Shown: positions 53,758-62,191, counted from the stretch's first letter. The stretch: DNA of 64,000 nt from Pseudomonadota bacterium (GCA_023423655.1 JAFAFE010000004.1:1-64000), one strand, 5' to 3'. The notes: generated by a model from the sequence alone, not told the origin. Numbers and translations: made by a program.

Positions 53758-54390
53758 ATGAGCGATCAGCTGACCTTGTCGGCCGAAGCGCGCGAACGGG
53801 CTGGCAAGGGAGCCTCCCGTGCATTGCGTCGTGAAGGCCGCGTACCCGCCGTCATTTATGGTGGCAAGGAAGAACCGCAAACCATTCACGTTGAAGAAAA
53901 GGCGCTCGTCAAAGCTTTGATGACCGGTTTCTTCATGAACTCGATCATCATGGTCGAAGTCGGTGGCAAGAAAATCCGCACCCTTCCCAAGGATGTTGCG
54001 TTCCACCCCGTCACCGAACGCCCCGAACATGTCGACTTCTTCCGTCTCGCGAAGGACGCGACCGTAACGGTTGCTGTTCCGGTCCGCTTTGAAAATGAAG
54101 AAGCATCGCCGGGCCTCAAGAAGGGCGGCGTGTTGAACGTGGTCCGTCACGAACTCGAACTGGTGTGCGACGCGGACGCGATCCCTGACGAAATCGTCAT
54201 CGACGTGACCGGCACCGAAGTCGGCGATTCGATCCATATTTCGGCTGTCACCCTGCCCAAGGGTTCGTCGAGCGCGATCACCGACCGCGATTTCACCATC
54301 GCGACGATCGTTGCACCTTCGGCACTGAAGTCCGAAGAAGGCGATACCACCAAGGAAGGTGAAGGCGAAGAAGGCGAAGCGGAAGCTTAA
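53758..54390 (+). CDS. rplY: 50S ribosomal protein L25, long (Ctc) form
   Basis: 210 residues. The N-terminal L25 domain (RERAGKGASRALRREGRVPA, VIYGGKEEP) is followed by the TL5/Ctc C-terminal beta domain and an acidic tail (EGDTTKEGEGEEGEAEA). It binds 5S rRNA in the large subunit and is stress-linked in some bacteria. TTGGAG precedes the start. It is followed by its terminator and then pth, the conserved rplY-pth order. Confidence 0.97.
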   Translation: MSDQLTLSAEARERAGKGASRALRREGRVPAVIYGGKEEPQTIHVEEKALVKALMTGFFMNSIIMVEVGGKKIRTLPKDVAFHPVTERPEHVDFFRLAKDATVTVAVPVRFENEEASPGLKKGGVLNVVRHELELVCDADAIPDEIVIDVTGTEVGDSIHISAVTLPKGSSSAITDRDFTIATIVAPSALKSEEGDTTKEGEGEEGEAEA

Positions 54391-54417
54391 TTTTTCCGCG
54401 CCCTTTTGGCTTGAATA

Positions 54418-54457
54418 TAAACCGGCGGTCGGCAAAAGCTTACCGCCGGTTTTTTTT
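54418..54457 (+). terminator. rplY terminator
   Basis: AAACCGGCGGT and ACCGCCGGTTT make an 11-12-bp stem around a 12-base loop, followed by a run of T to 54457. It lies about 28 bases past the rplY stop. pth begins only 27 bases after it, so pth may depend on read-through or on a promoter within this region. Confidence 0.9.
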
Positions 54458-54483
54458 GGTTTTAGGAAAAGTTGCAAATATCC

Positions 54484-55065
54484 ATGAGCAGCGCGCTCCA
54501 GCTTTGGGTCGGCCTCGGTAATCCGGGTCCGCAATATGCGATGCACCGCCACAATGTCGGCTTCATGGCGCTTGACGTCATGGCCGAAATTTACGGTTTT
54601 TCGCCTGCCAAAAAAGCATTTAACGGCTGGGTGCAGGAAGGGCGCATCGGGACGCAGAAATTGCTGTTCTTAAAGCCTGCCACCTTCATGAATGAAAGTG
54701 GCCGCTCGATCCGCGCGGCGATGGATTTTTACAAACTTGCGCCCGAAGATGTGACCGTATTCCACGACGAACTCGACCTCGCGCCGTTCAAGGTCAAGGT
54801 CAAGATGGGCGGCGGGAGCGCGGGGCATAATGGCCTCAAATCCACCACCCAGCATCTTGGTCCCGATTATCGCCGCGTCCGCATCGGCATCGGCCACCCG
54901 GGCCATAAGGACCGCGTCACCGGATATGTGCTCGGCAATTATGCCAAGAGCGAAATGGATGATTTGACCGACATGCTGGGCGCGATCAGCGCGGAAGCCG
55001 AATGGCTCGCAAAGCACGACAACCCGCGCTTTATGAGCGACGTTGCCGGACGGTTGCAGGACTAA
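54484..55065 (+). CDS. pth: Peptidyl-tRNA hydrolase
   Basis: 193 residues. Motifs are LWVGLGNPGPQYAMHRHNVG (catalytic His and Asn), FLKPATFMNESGRSI, FHDELDLAPFKVK and GGGSAGHNGLKS. It recycles peptidyl-tRNA released from stalled ribosomes. The ATG at 54484 gives the family start MSSALQLWVGLG; a TTG 12 bases upstream is less likely. Confidence 0.97.
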   Translation: MSSALQLWVGLGNPGPQYAMHRHNVGFMALDVMAEIYGFSPAKKAFNGWVQEGRIGTQKLLFLKPATFMNESGRSIRAAMDFYKLAPEDVTVFHDELDLAPFKVKVKMGGGSAGHNGLKSTTQHLGPDYRRVRIGIGHPGHKDRVTGYVLGNYAKSEMDDLTDMLGAISAEAEWLAKHDNPRFMSDVAGRLQD

Positions 55066-55176
55066 ACTTCCCTACAGCAAGACCCCCAACAGCAAGACAA
55101 TTGTGCTGCGGCCTGATCCGATTATAGTTTCGGTCCTGAATCCCATCGTGCCTTGAACAGCATTAAAGGTCTGGCC

Positions 55177-55575
55177 ATGAAATATATCGCTATTGTCGCT
55201 CCCTTGAGCCTCTTACCACTCGCCGCCTTATCGCTCGCTGCGCCGGCAACTGCTGCACCCGCAAAAAAACCAGCGGCACAAAATCGCTGCGGCTGGATTT
55301 CCAACCCGACGCCTGCAAACTGGTCCTTGATTGACCGCGACGGCGAATGGACCATGGGCGTTCAAGGCGGCTATCAAATGCCCGACAGCAGCTTTGACCG
55401 CCTCCCCGACCATGGCCGCCAATGGGTTCGCGAAAATACCGGCAGCTATGGCTATGGATGCGGCTGCCTATCGGTCGCGGTCGACCGCACCGCGAAGCGT
55501 GTAACTCGTGTATATTCAGGCCGCGCACTCCCGCTCGCCCAATGCCGCACGGATAAACGCCTTCCCAAAATGTAA
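55177..55575 (+). CDS. Secreted DUF4087-type protein
   Basis: 132 residues with a signal peptide (MKYIAIVAPLSLLPLAALSL, cleavage near ATAAPA). The mature part starts at RCGWISNPTPANWSLIDRDG, the opening of the DUF4087 family, and has four cysteines (RCGW, GYGCGC, AQCRTD) that may form disulfides in the periplasm. The function of this family is not known. It lies 12 bases upstream of the S41-like protease gene and is probably co-transcribed with it. Confidence 0.85.
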   Translation: MKYIAIVAPLSLLPLAALSLAAPATAAPAKKPAAQNRCGWISNPTPANWSLIDRDGEWTMGVQGGYQMPDSSFDRLPDHGRQWVRENTGSYGYGCGCLSVAVDRTAKRVTRVYSGRALPLAQCRTDKRLPKM

Positions 55576-55587
55576 AGACTTCCAAAT

Positions 55588-56820
55588 ATGATCCTTCGCA
55601 AGACGCCGCATATTTTGATTTTCGGCCCGATATTGGCAGCGATTGCTTTCACAGCCCCGCTCGCGGCCACGGCACAAACATCCGGGCCCGGCCCCGGCGT
55701 CCGCCCCGCGTCGCAACTCTCCATTGCCGAAACTTATCGACAGGACGCGCAGACTTTTGTGGAGTGGATCAACCTCCATTATGCTTATCTGGATCGGCTT
55801 CCGGGCAAGAAATTCACCCTGACACCGCCGCTTGCCGCAGAATCTGCGCAGGTTCATGATCGGACCAGCCTTGTGCGGTTCATGGAGCGTGCTCTCCTGA
55901 CCCTTGCGGATAATCACGCGATTACACGCACATCACTGTCCGATAGTTGGGCGGTTATACCAAGCTATTCGGATCTATGGATCGAACGAAAACAAGGGCG
56001 CTACATCATCACCGCCGTGCGTGGTAATAGCCCGGCGGCGGCACAATCGATCAAGCCCGGCGCGGAACTGGTGGCGGTTGCAAATGTGCCGATGACACAA
56101 GCGGTGACCCAATTTTGGGCAGACCTTGGCATTGATAAGTTTGACGACGCGCAAGCAGGCTATGCGGCGCGCACGCTTGCGGCGGGTAAGAGGCGGCCAC
56201 CACGCATATTGTCGATCAAACAAGGCGCTCAACCAACGTCCATCACACTCGCCAGCCTTTACGCCAACGAACCGCGTTACGACCAACACCTGTCCATCAC
56301 CCAGCAAGGCGGCCGGACGCTGATCCGCTTCAATGACTCGCTAGGCGAGCAAGATACGATTGCTGCGTTCGACGCCGCGATGGCCGCCATCCCCCGCAAT
56401 GCGCCGGTAACGCTCGATTTCACCAATACCCCCGGCGGTGGCAATAGCAGCGTCGCGCGCGGGATCATGGGCTGGTTTGTGCGCAAACCCTCCCCCTATC
56501 AGATCCACGATTCCCCCCGCGAATTTCGCTATACTGGTATTGACCGGCGCTGGATCGAATATGTCATGCCACGCGAAGGCAAGCATCATACAGGTCCGGT
56601 TGAGGTTACAGTGGGCCGCTGGACCGGCAGTATGGGCGAAGGATTGGGCATTGGTTTCAATGCGCTAGGCGCCAAAGTTAGAGGTGACCCGATGGCAGGA
56701 CTCATCGGCGCTGTGGATGATTTTGTATTGCCCAACAGTAAGATCGGCTTCAAGCTTCCCACCGAACGCCTGTTCGCCGTCGACGGCACCCCACGCGAAA
56801 ATTTCCGCCCCCGTCCTTGA
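55588..56820 (+). CDS. Secreted S41-family (tail-specific/tricorn-like) protease
   Basis: 410 residues with a signal peptide ending in ATAQT. The LADNHAITR segment matches the LxDxH strand of S41 proteins. A PDZ-like part follows (GNSPAAAQSIKPGAELVAVA), then the S41 core with PVTLDFTNTPGGGNSSVARG and the candidate nucleophile in TGSMGEGLGIGFNALG. The lysine expected about 25 residues after the serine in Prc-type enzymes is not in place, so a tricorn-like Ser-His arrangement, or loss of activity, is possible. The substrate is unknown. Confidence 0.82.
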   Translation: MILRKTPHILIFGPILAAIAFTAPLAATAQTSGPGPGVRPASQLSIAETYRQDAQTFVEWINLHYAYLDRLPGKKFTLTPPLAAESAQVHDRTSLVRFMERALLTLADNHAITRTSLSDSWAVIPSYSDLWIERKQGRYIITAVRGNSPAAAQSIKPGAELVAVANVPMTQAVTQFWADLGIDKFDDAQAGYAARTLAAGKRRPPRILSIKQGAQPTSITLASLYANEPRYDQHLSITQQGGRTLIRFNDSLGEQDTIAAFDAAMAAIPRNAPVTLDFTNTPGGGNSSVARGIMGWFVRKPSPYQIHDSPREFRYTGIDRRWIEYVMPREGKHHTGPVEVTVGRWTGSMGEGLGIGFNALGAKVRGDPMAGLIGAVDDFVLPNSKIGFKLPTERLFAVDGTPRENFRPRP

Positions 56821-56911
56821 TTGCAAAGCAGAACCGTCTAAACGGCTCGATAAATTTCATATGATGGCGGTTCCATAAGATGAGCGGCCAAGCGGCAAAC
56901 GGAAAATAATC

Positions 56912-58012
56912 ATGGGTTTCAAATGCGGTATCGTCGGGCTGCCTAATGTCGGCAAGTCCACTTTGTTCAATGCGCTCACCGAAACGCAGGCGGCGCAGGC
57001 GGCAAACTATCCTTTCTGCACCATCGAGCCCAATGTCGGCAATGTTGCGGTGCCGGACCCGCGCCTCGACAAGCTCGCCGCGATTGCGGGCAGCCAGAAG
57101 ATTATCGAAACCCAATTGGCGTTCGTCGATATTGCAGGGCTAGTGCGCGGCGCGTCCAAGGGCGAAGGGCTGGGCAACCAGTTTCTCGGCAATATCCGCG
57201 AGGTTGATGCTATCGTCCATGTGCTGCGCTGCTTTGAAAATGACGACATCCAGCATGTCGAAAACAAGGTGGACCCGATTGCGGATGCGGAAACGGTCGA
57301 AACCGAATTGATGCTGTCCGATCTGGAAAGCCTTGAAAAGCGCGTCCCCAACCTTGCCAAGAAAGCCGCGCAGGGCGACAAGGAATCCAAAATTGCGGTG
57401 TCTGTGCTGACGCAGGCGCTCGAATTGCTGCGCAATGGCAAGCCTGCCCGCCTCACCGAACCCAAGGATGCCGAAGAAGTGCGTGTATTCGCGCAGGCCC
57501 AGCTTATCACCGCCAAGCCCGTCCTTTATGTGTGCAACGTCAATGAAGAGGAAGCGTCGACCGGCAACGCCTATTCCGCGCGCGTGATGGAAAAGGCCGC
57601 AGCCGAAGGCGCGCAGGCCGTGCTGGTGTCCGCGAAAATCGAAGAAGAGCTGGTCGGCATGGACGCCGAAGAAAGGCTCGCTTTTCTGGAAGAAATGGGC
57701 CTTCACGAAACCGGCCTCGCGCGGGTTATCCGGGCTGGCTATGAACTGCTCCACCTCCTCACCTTCTTCACCGTTGGCCCCAAAGAAGCACGCGCCTGGA
57801 CCGTGCATAAGGGCGCAACCGCCCCCGAAGCGGCGGGCGAAATCCACAGCGATTTCCAGAAAGGCTTCATCCGCGCCGAAACCATCGCGTTCGACGATTA
57901 TGTGGCTCTCGGCGGCGAAAGCAAAGCGCGCGAGGCAGGCAAGCTGCGCGCCGAAGGCAAAGCCTATGTCGTCCATGACGGCGACGTGATGCACTTTTTG
58001 CACAGTAGTTGA
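56912..58012 (+). CDS. ychF: Ribosome-binding ATPase YchF (Obg family)
   Basis: 366 residues. The P-loop is GLPNVGKSTLFNAL, then NYPFCTIEPNVG, the G3 region VDIAGLVRGASKGEGLGNQFL, a helical insertion and the C-terminal TGS domain (FFTVGPKEARAWTVHKGATA). It prefers ATP and binds ribosomes; a role in the oxidative stress response is reported in E. coli. It is a single gene with a GC-rich terminator after it. Confidence 0.97.
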   Translation: MGFKCGIVGLPNVGKSTLFNALTETQAAQAANYPFCTIEPNVGNVAVPDPRLDKLAAIAGSQKIIETQLAFVDIAGLVRGASKGEGLGNQFLGNIREVDAIVHVLRCFENDDIQHVENKVDPIADAETVETELMLSDLESLEKRVPNLAKKAAQGDKESKIAVSVLTQALELLRNGKPARLTEPKDAEEVRVFAQAQLITAKPVLYVCNVNEEEASTGNAYSARVMEKAAAEGAQAVLVSAKIEEELVGMDAEERLAFLEEMGLHETGLARVIRAGYELLHLLTFFTVGPKEARAWTVHKGATAPEAAGEIHSDFQKGFIRAETIAFDDYVALGGESKAREAGKLRAEGKAYVVHDGDVMHFLHSS

Positions 58013-58023
58013 GGCGTAGTTGA

Positions 58024-58047
58024 GGCGGGGGGCCCCCGCCCGTTTTT
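58024..58047 (+). terminator. ychF terminator
   Basis: GGC-GGGGGG-CCCCC-GCC folds as a compact GC-only stem and is followed by CG and TTTTT. It starts about 12 bases after the ychF stop. Confidence 0.8.
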
Positions 58048-58112
58048 CCAACCTATTCCGATGCAGGACGGTGCCGGTTATCGCCGGCATCACTTATGTT
58101 AAAGCTTATGGA

Positions 58113-59096
58113 TCATTCGCCATCATAGGGCTGATAATAGTCCGCCTCTTCCTTGTTTTTGCTAAACAATCCTTTGATTTTGGAGAAGAGCGCCGCAAAT
58201 AAAGCGAGCACAATAAACAGCCCCTTTTTGCCAAAGGCCAAGATTAAACCGAGGAGCCCTGCTTTTTTGGCCGCAGCCATACCAAGCCCCGCTGCGACCA
58301 GACCCCCGACTCCATATTCGGCCACTTTATCGGTAGATTTGTTAAAGTCCGCATAGCGCGAACCCGCATCAAAGCTGGCATGGGACACAAATTCATCTGC
58401 TGCACTTTTGATTTCGGGCAGTTTGGACATAGTCGAGACAAGATTGAGGCTCAAAACGCCCGACCGGCCCAGCAAGCGCACGTCATAATTCAGGCTGTTA
58501 TCGGTCTGATCGGATACTTTGATATTTTGCGCCCAAATCACCGAATGGGCGGTCGCATCATAGGTCGGTCGTTCCGCCCAGCCGACCAAATTCATGGCAG
58601 GATAGCCTTGTGCTTGCCGTTCGCTATTGGTGCGCTCTTCATTTTCTTGAAGTTGCTTTAATAAAGCGTCATAATCTGTTGAAGAAGCGTCACCATCCGA
58701 AACATAGCCGGTCGCTTCATAAGTGATAACAGCGCCCCATGCGTCGCTCAGCGGGTTAGCTTTGGCCGGTTGCACCAGCCCCAGAACCTTATCGACAGCA
58801 CCGGGATGATTGCCCCACAAATCCACAAGAATGGTTCTCGCATCCTTGGCATCATAATAGACATAATCCTCCCCCAAATTCAGTCTGGATTTGGCTTCGG
58901 GGATAATGATCGTCCCTTTTTGCGGGTGCAGTGACTTTACCTTGTCCATCAGGATTCGCATTTGCGCCTCCTGCGAAGGCTCCGCCTGTGACGCGGCGTT
59001 TTGCGCCCAAGCAGGTGTCACCGTCACCGGCACGGATAAGACCAGCGCGCCAATCGCGGCTGTCATCGTTACAATAGTCCCGTACTTCCCCCTCAT
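58113..59096 (-). CDS. DUF2167 membrane protein
   Basis: 327 residues. The signal peptide ends AWAQ. The family core includes GTIIIPEAKSRLNLGEDYVY, DAWGAVITYEATGYVSDGDA, MNLVGWAERPTYDATAHS and an IWAQNIKVS strand, followed by a C-terminal Gly/Ala helix and a hydrophobic helix (KGLFIVLALFAALFSKIKG) with a charged tail. The function is unknown. GGGGGG precedes the chosen start; an in-frame upstream opening to 59147 is not conserved. Confidence 0.9.
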   Translation of the reverse strand: MRGKYGTIVTMTAAIGALVLSVPVTVTPAWAQNAASQAEPSQEAQMRILMDKVKSLHPQKGTIIIPEAKSRLNLGEDYVYYDAKDARTILVDLWGNHPGAVDKVLGLVQPAKANPLSDAWGAVITYEATGYVSDGDASSTDYDALLKQLQENEERTNSERQAQGYPAMNLVGWAERPTYDATAHSVIWAQNIKVSDQTDNSLNYDVRLLGRSGVLSLNLVSTMSKLPEIKSAADEFVSHASFDAGSRYADFNKSTDKVAEYGVGGLVAAGLGMAAAKKAGLLGLILAFGKKGLFIVLALFAALFSKIKGLFSKNKEEADYYQPYDGE

Positions 59097-59233
59097 TTTA
59101 TTCCCCCCTTTAAACATCTTCCCCACTTTGCATGATAGTGCAATCAACCTTCGGAACGAGTCAATCCTTAGATTGGCGTCGGCGTCTGGCGAGGGCTATT
59201 TAGGTAAGGGCGGAGCAGGCCGGGGTATCTTGT

Positions 59234-59638
59234 TCAGGGCAGCTCAAAAGCCTGCAAGATCGGGCAATGACCTGCCCCGCCTGCCGCACATTCGCTGGCG
59301 AGTTTGGAAAGGGCTGTGCGCGCCTCCGACAATGTGGCGATTTTCTCGTCAATCGCGGCGATGCGTTTGACGGTAAGCGCACGGACCTTGGCGCGATCCT
59401 TGGCTTCATCGAGCGCGAGCAACTCGCCAATTTCTTCGAGCGTAAAGCCGGCGCTTTGGGCCGCGCGGATGAATTTGAGACGGCGCAGGTCGGTTTCGTC
59501 ATAACGCCGCACTCCTGCGCCCCATCCCTCGCCGCCGGGGCGCACCGGCACGCCCATCAGCCCGCGCCGCTGGTAATAGCGGATGGTTTCCACCCCCACC
59601 CCGCCCGCTTCGGCCAATTTCCCGATGGTGCGCTGCAT
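59234..59638 (-). CDS. MerR-family metal/thiol-responsive regulator
   Basis: 134 residues. The HTH start TIGKLAEAGGVGVETIRYYQ is of the mercury-regulator type. Metal-binding candidates are Cys117 and Cys125 (ECAAGGAGHCPIL), spaced C-x7-C as in the copper sensor CueR rather than C-x8-C as in MerR; the third mercury ligand (Cys82 of MerR) is absent (LDEAKDRAKV there). The wing region has a Gly insertion (RPGGEGWGAG). It is divergent from the glutaredoxin-MauE gene across a promoter with a 19-base spacer, so it should both repress and activate that promoter. Confidence 0.92.
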   Translation of the reverse strand: MQRTIGKLAEAGGVGVETIRYYQRRGLMGVPVRPGGEGWGAGVRRYDETDLRRLKFIRAAQSAGFTLEEIGELLALDEAKDRAKVRALTVKRIAAIDEKIATLSEARTALSKLASECAAGGAGHCPILQAFELP

Positions 59639-59643
59639 AAGCC

Positions 59644-59674
59644 TTGACTCCGTACTGTGGTACAGACCCTATAT
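59644..59674 (+). promoter_or_regulatory. MerR-type promoter with 19-base spacer
   Basis: TTGACT (59644-59649) and CTATAT (59669-59674) are 19 bases apart, the long spacing that MerR-family activators correct by twisting DNA. The spacer holds the dyad GTAC-TGTG-GTAC, and its left part TTGACTCCGTAC is identical to the mer operator of Tn501/Tn21 as I recall it. The predicted transcription start (about 59681-59683) falls on the ATG at 59682. Confidence 0.85.
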
Positions 59675-59681
59675 GGGCGGT

Positions 59682-60452
59682 ATGCCCCAGGATACAACCA
59701 GCCCTTCTCCCGCCGCCTCGCCCAAGCAAGCGACCCTCTATCGCATGGTCATGCCAAGCCACACTTGCCCTTATGGACTACAGGCGCTCCACCTCCTGAA
59801 AAGTCATGGTTTTCAAGTCGATGACCGGCACCTCACGACCCGCGCCGAAACCGATGCGTTCAAGGAAAAGCATGGCGTCAAAACCACGCCGCAGACCTTT
59901 ATCAACGGTGAGCGGGTGGGCGGATATGATGATTTGCGCCGCTATTTCGGGCTCAAGGTCGCCGACCCCGCCGCGACCAGCTACATCCCCGTCATCGCCC
60001 TGTTTGCGATGACCGCGCTGATGGCGCTGGCGGCCAGCTATGCAGCCTTCGGTTCGCCCTTCACCATCCGCGCGGGCGAATGGTTTGTGTCGTTCAGCAT
60101 GTGTATCCTCGCGCTCTTAAAACTTCAGGATGTCGGCAAATTTGCGACGATGTTCCTGAACTATGACCTGCTCGCCAAACGCTGGGTGCCTTATGCTACT
60201 ATCTATCCGTTCGCCGAAGGTTTGGCGGGCGTGTTGATGACCGCACACTGGTTGCCGCTTGTTTCGATTCCGGTCGCGCTGTTTATCGGCGGCATCGGCG
60301 CGGTGTCGGTGTTCAAGGCGGTCTATATCGACAAGCGCGAACTGAAATGCGCGTGTGTTGGCGGGAGCAGCAATGTGCCGCTGGGCTTTGTCTCGCTCAC
60401 CGAAAACCTGTTCATGATCGCAATGGCGGTGTGGATGATCGCCCGCCTGTGA
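59682..60452 (+). CDS. Glutaredoxin-MauE/DoxX fusion membrane protein
   Basis: 256 residues. The N-terminal glutaredoxin-like domain (about 15-95) has the CPYG motif (Cys29) in MPSHTCPYGLQALHLLKSHG and the TTPQTFINGERVGGYDDL strand. About four membrane helices follow, ending with the Cys pair CAC (about 223-225) in CACVGGSSNVPLGF. MauE/DoxX-type proteins work in disulfide exchange at the membrane, so the fusion may pass electrons across it. The ATG at 59673 overlaps the -10 box and is excluded; the ATG at 59682 leaves essentially no 5' leader. It overlaps the next gene (TGATG). Confidence 0.87.
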   Translation: MPQDTTSPSPAASPKQATLYRMVMPSHTCPYGLQALHLLKSHGFQVDDRHLTTRAETDAFKEKHGVKTTPQTFINGERVGGYDDLRRYFGLKVADPAATSYIPVIALFAMTALMALAASYAAFGSPFTIRAGEWFVSFSMCILALLKLQDVGKFATMFLNYDLLAKRWVPYATIYPFAEGLAGVLMTAHWLPLVSIPVALFIGGIGAVSVFKAVYIDKRELKCACVGGSSNVPLGFVSLTENLFMIAMAVWMIARL

Positions 60453-60769
60453 TGCGCCTGTTTGCCTTTGCAATGCTGTTGCTGCTGGCCATGCCCGCGG
60501 CGGTAATGGCGGCCTGTCATAGCGCGCCGTCCAAGACCGATAATGCCGCTTGCCACCAGCAAGGCGATAGCAGTCCGCACGAGCCATCCGCGCCTGCTTC
60601 CGCTGTCGTATCGCCCGACTGTATCGGCTGCGCCATCCCTCAAGATAGCGCGCGCCCGCTGGCGGCCCTCACCCCCAGCGAACCGATTCCTTATCGCACC
60701 ATGCTGGCCGCCTTTTTTCAACAACATGAAAGCGACCTCGACCCGCCCCCGCCGCGAAGCTTTGGCTGA
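60452..60769 (+). CDS. Small secreted cysteine-rich protein
   Basis: 105 residues with a signal peptide (MRLFAFAMLLLLAMPAAVMA). The mature part has four Cys: AACHSAPSK, AACHQQGD and a CIGC pair, with His and Ser/Pro-rich linkers, and ends DPPPPRSFG. The Cys-His pattern suggests metal binding or redox exchange in the periplasm. Similar short proteins sit in copper and heavy metal loci, but I cannot name the family with confidence. It overlaps the glutaredoxin-MauE gene by one base. Confidence 0.75.
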   Translation: MRLFAFAMLLLLAMPAAVMAACHSAPSKTDNAACHQQGDSSPHEPSAPASAVVSPDCIGCAIPQDSARPLAALTPSEPIPYRTMLAAFFQQHESDLDPPPPRSFG

Positions 60770-60806
60770 ACCCGTTTGTTCACCATTTTTGCTTCAAGGA
60801 TTTTTT

Positions 60807-62180
60807 ATGTTGTTGAAATTAACCGCCGGGGCCGCGCTCGCGCCCCTCGGCCTGCTTGTTGCCGCGCCTGCGCTTGCACAAGATCATAGCTCGCAAGACC
60901 ATAGCGCGCATCAGAGCCACCCGCAAAGCTCCGACACCGCGCCGCCGCAAGCGCATAAGGCGATGGACCATAAGGCGATGGATCATAAGGCTATGGACCA
61001 TAGCGCCCACGCCCCTGACAAGACCGAACATAGCGCACATGACAATGCCAGCGACTTTACGAATGGCTCCGGCACCGCGCGCCTCCCCGGCAATGAAGGC
61101 GGGATGCACGGGCTGATGACCAATGCCGGTGATTGGCACCTTATGGCGCACGGCTTTGTGCAAACAGCTTATACCGATCATGGCGGCAAGCGCGGGGACG
61201 ATAAATTCTACGTCACCAATATGGCGATGTTTTCCGCCGCGCGGGAATTTGAAGGCGGGCGCTTTGAAGCGCGCACTATGCTCAGCCTTGAACCCGCGAT
61301 GAGCCCGCGCGGCTATCCCAATCTGTTTGCCACCGGCGAAACCGCTTATGGCGACCCTCTGGTTGACCGCCAGCATCCGCATGACCTGTTCATGGAACTG
61401 GCCGCGCGGGTGGATATTGATGTCGCCGATAATGCCAGCCTGTTCCTTTATGGCGGCCCCGTCGGGGAACCGGCCATCGGACCGAGCGCCTTCATGCACC
61501 GCGCGTCTGCGAAATATAATCCCGAACCGCCCATCACCCATCATTGGTTCGATTCGACCCATATTACCTATGGCGTGCTGACCGGCGGCTTTTCCGCACA
61601 GGAATTCCAGCTTGAAGCGTCAGCCTTCCGTGGCCGCGAGCCGGACGAGGATCGCTGGAATATTGAAAAGCCCAAGCTTGATAGCTGGGCGGTGCGCGCA
61701 AGCTTTACGCCCTCCCCGGCCTGGACCGCGCAAATTTCGACGGCGCATCTCAAATCCCCCGAAGTCTCCCATGCGGGGGATGAACAGCGCACTACCGCAA
61801 GCATCCATTATGCCAGCGAGAACGGCCTGTCAGCGATGGCAGCATTTTCGGCCAAGGATCTGAAACCAGGCCCCAGGCTCACCGCTTGGCTCGCCGAGGT
61901 CAATTATGACCTTAGCGACCGGCACAGCCTGTTTGCCCGTTATGAAAATGTGAAAAATAGCGAGCTATTTCCGGATCATGACCATCCGCTGCACGACCAA
62001 CCCTTTCGCGTTGCGAAAATGCAGGCGGGTTATGCCTACCGCTTGCCGGTGACCGATGCGGTCGAACTGGCCCTTGGCGGGTCGCTGGCGGCCTATGCCA
62101 AGCCCGATATGCTCGATCCTTTTTACGGAAAAAACCCGATGGGCTATACTTTGTTTGCGAAGCTGTCCTTGGGGCATTAA
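60807..62180 (+). CDS. Outer-membrane barrel protein with His/Met-rich N-terminus
   Basis: 457 residues. The signal peptide ends APALAQ, followed by about 50 residues rich in His, Met, Ser and Asp, with three KAMDH repeats and DHSAH motifs. A barrel of about 350 residues follows, beginning near WHLMAHGFVQTAYTDH and ending FAKLSLGH. The His/Met segment resembles metal-binding tracts of CopA/CopB-type copper proteins, so copper, silver or a related soft metal is a likely ligand (inference). AAGGA precedes the start. The next gene starts 11 bases after its stop. Confidence 0.82.
   Translation: MLLKLTAGAALAPLGLLVAAPALAQDHSSQDHSAHQSHPQSSDTAPPQAHKAMDHKAMDHKAMDHSAHAPDKTEHSAHDNASDFTNGSGTARLPGNEGGMHGLMTNAGDWHLMAHGFVQTAYTDHGGKRGDDKFYVTNMAMFSAAREFEGGRFEARTMLSLEPAMSPRGYPNLFATGETAYGDPLVDRQHPHDLFMELAARVDIDVADNASLFLYGGPVGEPAIGPSAFMHRASAKYNPEPPITHHWFDSTHITYGVLTGGFSAQEFQLEASAFRGREPDEDRWNIEKPKLDSWAVRASFTPSPAWTAQISTAHLKSPEVSHAGDEQRTTASIHYASENGLSAMAAFSAKDLKPGPRLTAWLAEVNYDLSDRHSLFARYENVKNSELFPDHDHPLHDQPFRVAKMQAGYAYRLPVTDAVELALGGSLAAYAKPDMLDPFYGKNPMGYTLFAKLSLGH
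60954..60998 (+). repeat. 15-base tandem repeat encoding HKAMD units
   Basis: Three copies of CATAAGGCGATGGAC (third with one change, GCTATG) encode HKAMD three times. Copy-number slippage here would add or remove metal-binding units without breaking the frame. Confidence 0.9.
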
Positions 62181-62191
62181 GCAACAGGGTC

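Noticed and set aside
59673..59684. ATG at 59673 as the start of the glutaredoxin-MauE gene
   Set aside because: It overlaps the last bases of the predicted -10 element, so it would not be within the transcript.
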